From the NCBI RefSeq assembly GCF_026616205.1, contig NZ_JANHGR010000003.1, positions 186,001-250,000 on the forward strand: a stretch of 64,000 nt of DNA, in the 5' to 3' direction. Numbering within the stretch: the stretch's first letter is position 1; each line of letters begins with the position of its first letter. Origin of the DNA: Halolamina litorea. Lineage in GTDB: Archaea; Halobacteriota; Halobacteria; Halobacteriales; Haloferacaceae. Position numbers and translations under genes: made by a program. The notes beneath the pieces are model-generated. The model was not told where the DNA came from and did no database searches. It saw only the letters and a list, made by a program, of their open reading frames with translations. Below are positions 39,871 through 49,200 of the stretch, piece by piece.

Positions 39871-41649
39871 GTGAGACGACGAGAACTGTTGTCGAAAGGG
39901 CTATCACTCTCGCTCGCGCTCGGAGCCGGTGTTACCACCGTGCGAAGCGAGCAGTCCCCAGCGACGGGGTCGGAGTTGTGGCGGAGTCTCGGCGGCGATA
40001 CGCGGAGTTCCGGCTACAAGCCGGAGGCCTCCGTGCCGACTGAGGGCGCACAGGCAACCTCCCTCGAACCCGTCGCGGACGCGACTCAGCGTCTCGGCGA
40101 TGAGATCGACGACTGGTGGTACTGGGCCTATCGGTACAGCACAATCGCAGCCGACGAGTCGCACGTGTACTACACCGGTGGGTTCGACCACGACGCCGTC
40201 GAGGGTGGCGTCGTCGCCGTCAACCGGGCGACCGGAGAGACAGCCTGGCAGTTCGGGCCGAAAGAGGCGGCCGCGTGGTTCCGAGGTGGGATCACCGTTC
40301 GAGGCGACACGGCAGTCGTCGGCGGGATCGATGGCGAGAGCGAGAAGGGAATCTTGTTCGGTATCGACACCACTTCCGGCACGGAACGGTGGCGACAACG
40401 CGTCCCCGGTGCCGTGTGGATGCCACCGGAGTGGTATGACGACACGGTGTACGTAGCCAGTCGCGCGGTCCAGTACACCGGTACTGATCGAGCCCTATTA
40501 GCTGTCGATCCGACAGACGGCACCATCGAGTGGGAGGTTCCGCAATCGGAACTGCCGGACCGGATGCTTCGGACCAGTCCGGTCGTCGACGACACTGGTG
40601 TGTACATCGCCGCGAACTGGCAGACGATCGCGGCGTACACACACGACGGCAGTCAGCGGTGGACGACGAAGATCAGGGGACCGATCATAGGCTCTCCAGC
40701 TGCCGACGACAAGAGGGTGTACGCGACGCGGCAACGGTACGGCCAAGGGTACGGAGATGAGAACACGGATGTCGTTGCACTCGACAAGTCGAACGGGCAG
40801 ATCGACTGGCGGTACCAGACGGAGAGCAAAGAGGCACAACATAGGCCTGCCGTCACCAACGACTCCGTCTACATCGTCAACTCCGATAGTACCGTGATCT
40901 GTCTCTCGAAGACGGGTGATCTGCGGTGGAAGACGAAACTACCCGGAACGCCAGGTACCCCACCAACCGTCGCCGACGGGTTGGTGTTCATCGGGCACAG
41001 CGAGCAACTCAACCCCGGAGTGGTCGCACTCCGGACCGAGAACGGGAGACAGCGGTACAGCTATTTGACCGACCGCTACGGACCGATCGGCGAAATCGTC
41101 GTGGTCGACGGCGCCATCTGGGTGTTAGAGGCGAACAACCGGCTCCACCGGCTCGAGCCGGGGTCACAGCGCGACACGACATCGGCGCCGACCGCCGATA
41201 TCGACATGCCGGAGTCGCCCACTCTCGTCGGTTCCGCCGTCGAACTCAGTCCGGTCGTCCCAGAGACGGTAGACCTCCAGGCGACAGACTGGTTCGTGAC
41301 GACCCCCAGCGAGGAACGCGCTCGCCTGAGCGACCCTGAGCGGGACGCAGAAGATCCGGTGTCGTTCCAGCCGCCGACGCCCGGCGAGTGGACCGTCGAA
41401 CTGTGGGTGCAGAACGAACACGACAACTGGGGTCGAGCACGCGAGTCATTCCTCGTCAGAGAGCCGACCCCGACCCCGACCCCGACGGAGACGCCGACAG
41501 AGACGCCGATGCCCACGACCACGACCGAGGGGCCGGGTTTTGGCGTCGTCTCCACACTTCTCGGTGCGGGCGGAGCGGCATCGCTTCTGCGTCGTCTCGG
41601 TGAGGGGAGCGAGAACTCGGCTCGAAGTGCCGAACGGGACGAGAACTGA
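39871..41649 (+). CDS. Exported PQQ-type beta-propeller protein with PGF-CTERM sorting signal
   Basis: A 592-residue protein starting from a GTG (MRRRELLSKGLSLSLALGAG). The twin-Arg signal is followed by PQQ-like propeller blades (about 45-440), for example LFGIDTTSGTERWRQRVPG, VVALDKSNGQIDWRYQ and VICLSKTGDLRWKTKLPG. An Ig-like segment lies at about 450-530. A Thr/Pro-rich stalk (TPTPTPTETPTETP) precedes the C-terminal PGF-CTERM motif (GPGFGVVSTLLGAGGAASLLRR). PGF-CTERM proteins are processed and lipid-anchored by archaeosortase A. It probably faces the cell surface. The molecule bound by the propeller is unknown. Confidence 0.85.
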   Translation: MRRRELLSKGLSLSLALGAGVTTVRSEQSPATGSELWRSLGGDTRSSGYKPEASVPTEGAQATSLEPVADATQRLGDEIDDWWYWAYRYSTIAADESHVYYTGGFDHDAVEGGVVAVNRATGETAWQFGPKEAAAWFRGGITVRGDTAVVGGIDGESEKGILFGIDTTSGTERWRQRVPGAVWMPPEWYDDTVYVASRAVQYTGTDRALLAVDPTDGTIEWEVPQSELPDRMLRTSPVVDDTGVYIAANWQTIAAYTHDGSQRWTTKIRGPIIGSPAADDKRVYATRQRYGQGYGDENTDVVALDKSNGQIDWRYQTESKEAQHRPAVTNDSVYIVNSDSTVICLSKTGDLRWKTKLPGTPGTPPTVADGLVFIGHSEQLNPGVVALRTENGRQRYSYLTDRYGPIGEIVVVDGAIWVLEANNRLHRLEPGSQRDTTSAPTADIDMPESPTLVGSAVELSPVVPETVDLQATDWFVTTPSEERARLSDPERDAEDPVSFQPPTPGEWTVELWVQNEHDNWGRARESFLVREPTPTPTPTETPTETPMPTTTTEGPGFGVVSTLLGAGGAASLLRRLGEGSENSARSAERDEN

Positions 41650-42013
41650 TCAAGAGCCCTCTCGAAACGGCGAACCCCTCTCGGACCCTTGTCGTCGTAT
41701 TTCGAACTCCCCCTTCGGTTGCTGAATCGGGGAACGACTCACGGATTCAGAAACCGGCGAACAACGGTACGAAGTTGAGTACGAAACGAGGCGGACGAAA
41801 ACACCCGTGTTGTGCTGACTGTTCTCTCTATGCAGCACGCTGCCCGCCGACTCTCGACACAACTGCAGTGGCCGGGAACGCGACGGAGACGGGGATCCAA
41901 CGGTAGGAGGCATTAGCGCTCGAGTCCCGTTCCTCGGTCCCGACGCACACGCTTCGGGTTTCACCAAGCTGATCGCGTGGAACTATACCGGCCCGCCGGG
42001 ACGCATACGGACG
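41650..42013. other. Intergenic region, no convincing gene
   Basis: A 364-bp stretch between the PGF-CTERM protein and the PqqB-like gene. A 105-residue minus-strand frame (41650-41967) is open but has a basic, low-complexity sequence and no motif. I see no tRNA or IS end. It may contain the right junction of the island. Confidence 0.4.
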
Positions 42014-42805
42014 ATGGAGATCCACGTTCGAGGGACGGCACAGGACGGGGGCGTGCCCCACCTCGGCTGTAGCTGTTCGCGCTGTACTGACGCTCGAAGC
42101 GACCGGACTGCCGTACGCTACCCGGCCTCGCTCCGCGTCGATGCGGGACAGTCGCTGTTGGTCGACGCCTCGATGGACGTTCGTCATCAAGTCGTCGGCG
42201 ACGTCGATGGCGTCGTGTTCACACACGCTCATCTCGGGCACTTCCCCGGGATCCTGCAGTTCGGGCGGGAGGTCCTTGACGCCGACGCGCTTCCGGTCTA
42301 CTGCACCGAGGGGCTCGCCGAGTTCGTCCGGACCAATCAGCCGTTCACCAAGCTCGTCTCGAACGGGAACGTCGACCTCACCCCCGTCGGCGCCGACGGC
42401 ACGATCGACCTCCCCAAGGGCGAGGTGCGGCCGTTCCCCGTCCCCCACCGGGACGAGTTCGGGACCGGAACGCTCGGCCTCGAGTTCCGTGGCTCCCGGT
42501 CGCTCGTCTACGTCCCCGACATCGACGACTGGGACGACCGAACGCTCGCTCGCATCGAGGCAGCCGACATCGCCGTCCTCGACGGCACGTTCTGGGGGAC
42601 CGACGAGGTCAGCGGGCAGGCGGACGTCCCACATCCGCCGATCGAGGAGTCACTCGCGGCGCTGCCGCTCTCGGAGACGGACGTCTACTTCACCCACCTC
42701 AACCACACGAACCCGGTGCTCGACGCCGATTCGCCGGAATCAGCGACCCTCCGCGAGGCGGGGGCCGGCGTCGTCGAGCCGGGACAGCGGTTCGACCTCG
42801 GGTAG
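42014..42805 (+). CDS. PqqB-like metallo-beta-lactamase-fold hydrolase
   Basis: A 263-residue MBL-fold protein of the PqqB type. The N-terminal Cys-rich zinc segment is AQDGGVPHLGCSCSRCTDAR. The first metal-binding loop, THAHLGHFPG, is altered from HxHxDH. Later ligands lie in VPHRDEFGTG, YVPDIDDWD and YFTHLNHTNPVLD. PqqB family members assist cofactor synthesis in bacteria, but no other PQQ genes are visible here. A different small-molecule hydrolase or oxidase role is likely. The ATG at 42014 was chosen by alignment to this N-terminal motif. Confidence 0.8.
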   Translation: MEIHVRGTAQDGGVPHLGCSCSRCTDARSDRTAVRYPASLRVDAGQSLLVDASMDVRHQVVGDVDGVVFTHAHLGHFPGILQFGREVLDADALPVYCTEGLAEFVRTNQPFTKLVSNGNVDLTPVGADGTIDLPKGEVRPFPVPHRDEFGTGTLGLEFRGSRSLVYVPDIDDWDDRTLARIEAADIAVLDGTFWGTDEVSGQADVPHPPIEESLAALPLSETDVYFTHLNHTNPVLDADSPESATLREAGAGVVEPGQRFDLG

Positions 42806-42894
42806 AGTCGGGTATCCTGCATGCCGCTCGTGCCCAAAGCCTGTATGGATTCGTGGGGACCGTGTTGGACACCGAGAGTGTTTCGCGTACTTGA

Positions 42895-42950
42895 GTTCTA
42901 CAGGCGGGGCAGGCCGAGTGCCTCGGGACTTGCCCCCGAAGGCGGTTCAC
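42895..42950 (+). repeat. Hairpin element, copy B (IS200/IS605 right-end-like)
   Basis: GTTCTACAGGCGGGGCAGGC is followed by GAGTGCCTCGGGACTTG and CCCCCGAAGGCGGTTCAC. The lead, the stem and the final GGTTCAC match copies A (12732) and C (43643). The 209-bp gap around it contains no intact gene. It fits the right end of an IS1341-type element with its tnpB deleted, although a conserved non-coding RNA is another possibility. Confidence 0.5.
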
Positions 42951-43014
42951 TGAGAAGCGAGAGCGCGAACGCGATTACCGGTTAACAGAAACGTGAGCGA
43001 ACGTTGATCCCTGT

Positions 43015-43623
43015 ATGCAACGGCTGGGTGCACTCTTTCGGCCCGTCGAACGATACGCGAATACACTCTCCACGAAAACCCACAGCGCTGTCGCCGCTGT
43101 ATCGTTTTTCACCTTCGTGGGGGTGATCGCGCTGGGGTTCGCCCCGGTGACTCGCCGGATCGAGACGTCTGGCTACTCCACGGCAGACCTGCAGGCTGCG
43201 ACGACTCGGACGGAAGTAGACACGATACTGCGAGCGTTCGAACCGGTCATGGAGTCCGTGATCCTGCTCTCGGTCCTCGATTACGTCTTTATCGTCGCGG
43301 GGTTCTTCCTGTTTTTCTCACTCCATTCGCTTTCCCTGAAGACGCTAGCGGGCCACGACCGGCTCGCCCTGGCCCCGAAGATCGGGATGTGGTTGACGGT
43401 CCTCTCTCGACTTCTCGATTCTCTGGAGAACTTCTGGGTCATCCTCATCTACACGAACCCCGACGACTACGCGACCGTCCTGATCACCCTGATGAACCGC
43501 TCTGAAGCGTTGAAGTGGGCGGTCGTCAACGTCGAATATCCGATGCTCGGCATCGCTATCGCACTCGCACTGCTGACACGCTTCACTTCACTGTTCGACG
43601 GTCGGTCAGAGACCCGACAGTAG
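43015..43623 (+). CDS. Four-helix membrane protein facing the heliorhodopsin gene
   Basis: A 202-residue integral membrane protein. Four hydrophobic segments are visible at about 25-45 (SAVAAVSFFTFVGVIALGF), 83-108 (ILLSVLDYVFIVAGFFLFF), 123-140 and 170-190 (YPMLGIAIALALLTRF). A long loop between helices 1 and 2 may be extracytoplasmic. No known family is recognised. It is convergent with the heliorhodopsin gene, with a 68-bp gap containing hairpin copy C, so a functional link is not implied. Confidence 0.68.
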   Translation: MQRLGALFRPVERYANTLSTKTHSAVAAVSFFTFVGVIALGFAPVTRRIETSGYSTADLQAATTRTEVDTILRAFEPVMESVILLSVLDYVFIVAGFFLFFSLHSLSLKTLAGHDRLALAPKIGMWLTVLSRLLDSLENFWVILIYTNPDDYATVLITLMNRSEALKWAVVNVEYPMLGIAIALALLTRFTSLFDGRSETRQ

Positions 43624-43642
43624 GTGCTCTTCGATTCTCCGG

Positions 43643-43695
43643 GTCTACAGATCGCCAAGGCGACCCCTTCGGGGCTTGACCCCGAGGCGGTTCAC
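43643..43695 (+). repeat. Hairpin element, copy C, at the heliorhodopsin stop codon
   Basis: GTCTACAGATCGCCAAGGCG leads into CCCTTCGGGGCTTGACCCCG and AGGCGGTTCAC. The TTCAC end coincides with the complement of the heliorhodopsin stop codon (43692-43694). Because it lies between two convergent genes, the stem could act as a bidirectional terminator, but its sequence identity to copies A and B points to a common mobile origin. Confidence 0.45.
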
Positions 43696-44471
43696 ACCGG
43701 GGCGTTGAGGGCGCCGAAGAACACCTGCCACGCCAGCAGTGACTTCGCGACGAGGCTGAGGACGATGTACGTCCGCTCGCCGAAGAGGTAGTCCTCCCAC
43801 TTCCAGGTCTCGCGGTACTGGAGCACCATGTTGATCGCGAACAGGTTGAAGAACACGAAGAGGCTGACGTAGATCACGATCACGAAGTCCGGTGGACCAC
43901 CGCCGTCGCTGCCGAGGATGGTGGCCACGATGGTGATGGCGATGACGACCCAGGGGACGAGGCCGGCGAAGGTCCCGATGATGTAGGCTGTCCAGTCGGT
44001 CGTCTCGGTGGTCTGGTTGTGGAGTTCCATCATCAGCCCCATGAGGTTCATCACGGCGACGAGCGAGAATAGCGAGACGAGTGTGCCGAGGTCCCAGACG
44101 CCGGCGAGCATCGCGATGACGACGATCATGACGGAGGCGCTGACGGAGTACTCGTACCAGCGGTACGGGTTCATGCCGCGTTCGAGGTAGCTCACGTAGG
44201 AGTCGTAGAGGACAGTCGCGATGAGCAGGTGAGCGAGCGCCGAGAGCAGTAGGAACGCGGCGACGAGGTACGACAGTTGGATGGTCGTCCACGGTTCGAG
44301 CGCCGGTGTGAGCCGCTGGCTCGTGGGGTCGAACTCGAGGCTGGTGACGGTGATGGTCCACTTGAGCGTGGTGCTCAGGTAGACCATCAGCGCCCCCTGG
44401 ACGAAGTGGAGGACGGCCATCACGGCGTTGAACTGGCGGAGCCGTCGATACGTCTCGCTGTCTCGTGCCAT
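43692..44471 (-). CDS. Heliorhodopsin
   Basis: A 259-residue seven-helix retinal protein. The retinal Schiff-base lysine is Lys243 in LSLVAKSLLAWQVF, a hallmark of heliorhodopsins. The probable counterion is Glu107 in RWYEYSVSAS, at the same position as in the type protein. Hydrophobic helices span the whole length, the N-terminus is short and cytoplasmic by the inverted topology known for this family, and MMELHNQT lies before helix 5. Heliorhodopsins do not pump ions as known; roles in sensing or enzyme regulation are proposed. No obvious partner gene lies in the same operon. Confidence 0.92.
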   Translation of the reverse strand: MARDSETYRRLRQFNAVMAVLHFVQGALMVYLSTTLKWTITVTSLEFDPTSQRLTPALEPWTTIQLSYLVAAFLLLSALAHLLIATVLYDSYVSYLERGMNPYRWYEYSVSASVMIVVIAMLAGVWDLGTLVSLFSLVAVMNLMGLMMELHNQTTETTDWTAYIIGTFAGLVPWVVIAITIVATILGSDGGGPPDFVIVIYVSLFVFFNLFAINMVLQYRETWKWEDYLFGERTYIVLSLVAKSLLAWQVFFGALNAPV

Positions 44472-44622
44472 CCTAAATGCATGTTCTACTGTGGTAATGA
44501 ACGTATGGGTCGGATTCCCACGCCTCGGGCCCGAATCAGGGGCGCCACGACGGCCGCCGCGAACGCCGGGTCCGGGTATCGACGACCAGAATCCGTATGG
44601 TGCCGCCGAATCTACGCCGGTT

Positions 44623-44811
44623 GTGCCGAGTAAGCCACGCTTCGAACTCTACACGGACAGCGCCGGCGAGTGGCGGTGGCGACTGGTCGCGACGAACGAG
44701 GAGATAATCGCCGCCAGCGGTGAGGGGTACGTCTCGAAACAGGGCGCCCAACGCGGCATCGAGAGCGTCAAGCGAGCGGTCCCGAGCGCCGAGGTCCGGG
44801 ACGTCTCCTGA
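44623..44811 (+). CDS. DUF1508 (YegP-like) protein
   Basis: A 62-residue protein from a GTG at 44623. It matches the single-repeat DUF1508 domain: KPRFELYTDSAGEWRWRLVA, then TNEEIIAASGEGYVSKQGAQ and RGIESVKRAV. Haloarchaea encode many of these small beta-alpha proteins, whose function is unsettled. I reject the longer frame upstream because it crosses the promoter of the divergent heliorhodopsin. Confidence 0.82.
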   Translation: MPSKPRFELYTDSAGEWRWRLVATNEEIIAASGEGYVSKQGAQRGIESVKRAVPSAEVRDVS

Positions 44812-45056
44812 GGGGAGGGGGGGCTCGCTAACGCCCGAACCGCCCGAAAAACGGCCCTGTAAGCCTCCTCGGCGCCGTATCCTTCGTCGAGCGCTATTCG
44901 GAGTATTTCGACGGGAGAAGGACTCTAAACCCCCGATACCGTCCGTTTCGAGGACAATGTGCGGTTTATCCTCCGGTCCCGGGAATAGGGGGGTAGAACA
45001 ATGACTCAGCGCCGATCTGCCGGACACGCGGGACGCGTCTTGCGTAGGGGCGGGCC

Positions 45057-46064
45057 GTGAACACGCTCCTCGTCGCCACTCTGTTTGTCGTCGTCTCAAC
45101 GGGCGTGATCTGGAAGGGGAGCGAAGCGCTCGAGGCGTCGGCCGAGCGGCTCAGCAAACACTACGGGCTCCCGGTCGCCGTCCACGGGGCCGTCGTCGTC
45201 GCCGTCGGGTCGAGCTTTCCGGAGCTCAGTTCGGTCGTGATCAGCACGACCCTCCACGGGGAGTTCTCGCTTGGCGTCGGCGCCATCGTCGGGAGCGCCA
45301 TCTTCAACCTCCTCGTGATCCCGGCGCTCTCGACGCTCTTCAGCGACGGCCTCGACTCGACTCGCGACCTCGTCCACAAGGACGCACAGTTCTACATCAT
45401 CAGCATCCTCGTGTTGTTCGTGACGTTCGCTCTGGGCGCGACCTACGTTCCCGGCGGCACGAACCAAGCGGCGGTGCTGACGCCGGCGCTTGCCGTGTTC
45501 CCGTTGCTGACGTACGCCGTATACGTCTTCCTCCACTACCAAGACGTCCAGGAGCACACCGATCTCGAGGTCGTCGACATCGCGCCGGCACGCGAGTGGG
45601 GCCGGCTCCTCCTCTCCCTCGCGGTGATCGCCGTCGGCGTCGAGGGGATCGTGCGTGGGGTGCTCGACTTCGGCGCGTTCTTCGACACACCGACGTTCCT
45701 CTGGGGGGTCACGGTTATCGCCGTCGCGACGAGCCTCCCCGACACGTTCGTCAGCGTCCGGGCGGCACGGCGAAACGAGAGCGTCACCAGCCTCACGAAC
45801 GTCCTCGGGAGCAACACGTTCAATCTCCTCGTCGCGATCCCCATTGGGGTGCTCATCGCCGGCGCGACGACTGTGAACTTCCTCGTCGCCGTCCCCCTGA
45901 TGGCGTTCCTCGGGGTGGCGACGTTCGTGTTCATGGTCTTCGCACGGACCGGCCTCGAGATTTCGAACCCCGAGGCGTACGCCTTCCTCGTCCTGTACGG
46001 CGCGTTCCTGGTCTGGATGGGGCTAGAAACCGCGGGCGTCGTCCAGCTCGTCCGGGGGCTGTAG
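45057..46064 (+). CDS. Sodium/calcium exchanger (CaCA superfamily)
   Basis: A 335-residue exchanger with the two inverted alpha repeats. Alpha-1 is GSSFPELSSVVISTTLHGEF...GAIVGSAIFNLLVIPALS (about 45-90), and alpha-2 is ATSLPDTFVSVRAARRNESV...NVLGSNTFNLLVAIPIGV (about 225-270). Ten hydrophobic segments fit the family topology. It probably exchanges Na+ or H+ against Ca2+ at the membrane. The GTG start was chosen as the first start in the hydrophobic N-terminus. No operon partner is obvious. Confidence 0.9.
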   Translation: MNTLLVATLFVVVSTGVIWKGSEALEASAERLSKHYGLPVAVHGAVVVAVGSSFPELSSVVISTTLHGEFSLGVGAIVGSAIFNLLVIPALSTLFSDGLDSTRDLVHKDAQFYIISILVLFVTFALGATYVPGGTNQAAVLTPALAVFPLLTYAVYVFLHYQDVQEHTDLEVVDIAPAREWGRLLLSLAVIAVGVEGIVRGVLDFGAFFDTPTFLWGVTVIAVATSLPDTFVSVRAARRNESVTSLTNVLGSNTFNLLVAIPIGVLIAGATTVNFLVAVPLMAFLGVATFVFMVFARTGLEISNPEAYAFLVLYGAFLVWMGLETAGVVQLVRGL

Positions 46065-46204
46065 TGGAACGGGGCCCCTGTTGTGACCCCTCTCCACGTC
46101 CGACTCTCGTCCCCCTTCGATGCATGATCGTATGGTACACCTTCATTACCGTGGGGAATTCAGGGAGAAGAGAGTTAGCAGAAACGACTTCGCCCTCCAC
46201 TTAC

Positions 46205-49200
46205 ATGTCCCTGCCTACAGACCCGGCGATGATTCTCGCCGCAACCCCCGCCAGCGAGATCGAACCCCTCCTCACACGACTTGAGGGAACTCACTCACGG
46301 ATCACTGCTCGGGCTGCCGAGTCAGCATCTGCCGCCGCAGAACTACTGTACAGCTGTCCCCCCGACCTGCTGTTCGTGCCCGTCGAGGCTCGGGACGGCC
46401 GCTGGCGGGAAACGGTCGACGTTGCCCGGGACGTGGGGGTGGACTGCGTCGTCGTCGATACGGACCAGTTGCTCTCGCCGTCAACGGCGCTTGAGGCCGG
46501 TGCAACGGAGTACATCCACACGCTCGACGATCAGTGGCTCCCGTTGTACACAGAGCGTTTCGCTGGGCTCCTGACCCGCCGGGAGCCCGCTGGCGGGACC
46601 GAACTCCCTCACACCGTCGGGCTCGCCGGGCTGAACGAGATCGACGACGTGATCTATCTCTTCGACGCCGACGGTCGGCTTCGGTGGTGGAACGAAGCCC
46701 TCTCGGAGGTCACTGGCTACACTGATCCCGAACTCGCCGGGATGGAACCGACGGACTTCTTTGACGGCGAAGACCGCGACACCATCTCGGCAGCCTTCTC
46801 ACGAGCACTCTCGGGTGAACGGGTGATCGTTGAGGCGCATCTCGCCACCAAACGTGGCGAGCGGCTCCCCCACGAGTTCACTGCCACTCGGTTGGATCGG
46901 GAAGCGTGGGAACAGGGCTACGTCTGTGGGGTCGGGCGCGACATCGGTGAGCGCCTCACTCGGGAGGCGGAACTCCGGGCAACCGAACGCCAGATGAACG
47001 CGATCTTTCAGGACCCGTTGACGTTCATCGGCGTCCTCGACAGGGACGGCCACCTCCTCACGGCCAACCGGACCGCCTTAGAGTACATTGACACTACACA
47101 GGGGGCGGTCGAGGGTGAGCCGTTCTGGGAACTCCCGTGGTGGACGGAGTCGTCGACGCCCCAATCCGTCGTCGAGGGCGCGATCGAACGCGCGCGACGG
47201 GGAGAGTCGACCCGGTTCGAGGCCGAACACCGTCGAAGCGACGGTGCGGTCGGCACGTTCGACTGCGTGGTTCGCCCTGTCACCGACGACGACGGCGAGG
47301 TCGTCTCGGTGTTGGCCGAGGCGATCGAGATCACCGAGCGAGAACAGTTACGCTCCGAGCTCGACGAGGTCCTCGACCGGATCAACGATGCGATGTTCGC
47401 CCTCGACACCGACTGGCGCATCACCTACGTCAACGACCGCGCCCTCGAACTGACCGACTCCGTCAAGGACGACCTCCTCGGGTCGGTGTTCTGGGAGGCG
47501 TTCCCGGAAGCGATCGGTACCGACTACGAACGGTACTACCGGCAGGCGATGGAGACACAGCAACAGGTCTCCTTCGAGGCGTACTTCGAGCCGGTCGACA
47601 TGTGGACCGGTGTCCGTGCGTACCCGTCCGACACCGGGCTCTCGATCTACTACCACGACATCACCGAGCAACGTCGGGCTCAGCAGGAGCGGGAACTGCT
47701 CGCGACGGTGACGCGGATCGCGGCCGAGGCGACATCGTTCGACGACGCTCTCGAAGACGTACTCAAAGTCGTTTGTGCCGAGAGCGAGATCGTCTACGGG
47801 GAAGCGTGGGTACCCAACGACGGATCTCTGAGCCCGGAAGCGACGTACTACAGCGGGTCGGTCGACGCCACCTTCCGCGACGTGACCGCGGAGACCCGGT
47901 TCGAACGAGGCGAAGGGCTTCCCGGGCGTGTCTGGGAGCGCAACGAGCCTGAGTGGATCAAGGACCTTGCCGACGTTCCCGACTCGACGTTCGCCCGGCG
48001 CGAAGCGGTTTCATCGACCGACCTCCGGACGGCCTTCGCCGTCCCGATCGCCGTTGACGGGGAGGTGGTCGCGGTGTTGGCGTTCTTCCTGGGCCACTCG
48101 CGGGACACCGATTCCCGGTTCATCGACTCGATCACCACGATCGCGATGGATATCGGGACCGTCATGGCCCGGCAGCGAACGAGGGACGAACTCGAACAGG
48201 AACGTCAGTTCCAGGAGCGACTCTTCGATACGAGCCCCGTCGGCATCGTCGTCGTTGGCGCCGAGGGCGAACTGGTCCGAGTCAATGACCCAGTCAGTGA
48301 CGTCCTCGGCTGGGCTGAGTCCGAGATCGCTTCCAGATCGTTCGCCGCCGAGGAGTGGGAGATCACGGACGCCGCCGGCGACGCCATCCCGACGGCGCAG
48401 TTGCCCGTCGCACGCGTGTTCCGGACCGGGGAGCCGATCATCGGGGCCGAGCACGCGATTCGCCAAGCTGACGGCACTCGTATCTGGCTTCGCGTCAACG
48501 CGGCCCCGCTCATCGACGCCACCGGCGACGTCGAACACGTCATCGCGACGGTACAGGACATCACGGAGGAGCGAGCACGCGAACACGAACTCCAGCGACA
48601 GCGGGAACAGCTGTCAGTCATGAACCGAATCCTCCGACACGACCTCCGGACGCATGCGAACGTCGTGCTCGGGCAGGCTGGGTTGCTCGAGCGTGGGGAG
48701 GTGTCAGTCTCGGATGCGACCGCAAAGATCGTCGATCGGATGGAGGGGCTGCTGGAGACTGCCGAGAAGACCCGTCGGTCGGCGTCCCTCGTCAAACTCA
48801 CCGAGACCGCCCCCCGAACCGTGGCCGATCTCTTGGCGGACTGTGAGCGTGAACTCTCGAACCGCGTGGCGTCGTACACCCTCGAGATCAACGCCGATGC
48901 GCCTCGGTCCACTCTGATCGACGCGACTGACGGCGTCGTTCTCGGCCTCGTCGAACTCCTCGAAAACGCAGTCGAACACGGCGACGCCGACAGTCCAGTC
49001 GTCGTCAGCACCGAACACTCGACCGAGGAGTCGGTCGTGATCCGTATCCGAGACCATGGGCCGGGGATTCCCCGCCCCGAACTTCGTGTCCTGCGAGGCG
49101 AGGCCGAAACGCCACTTGTCCACTCGTCGGGTACCGGTATCTGGCTCGCAAAGTGGTTGATCGAGGCCCATGACGGGACGCTCGCTATCGACGCTGTCGA

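Noticed and set aside
41650-41967. 105-residue minus-strand open frame
   Set aside because: Basic and low complexity, without motifs; no start context or neighbours to support it.
43643-43695. Ordinary rho-independent-like terminator for the convergent pair
   Set aside because: A termination role is possible, but conservation of the lead and of the TTCAC end with two other loci, one inside a broken gene, fits a mobile-element end better.
45596-46204. N-terminal extension of the histidine kinase frame
   Set aside because: This part overlaps the exchanger gene in another frame and is highly basic; the kinase starts at the ATG at 46205.
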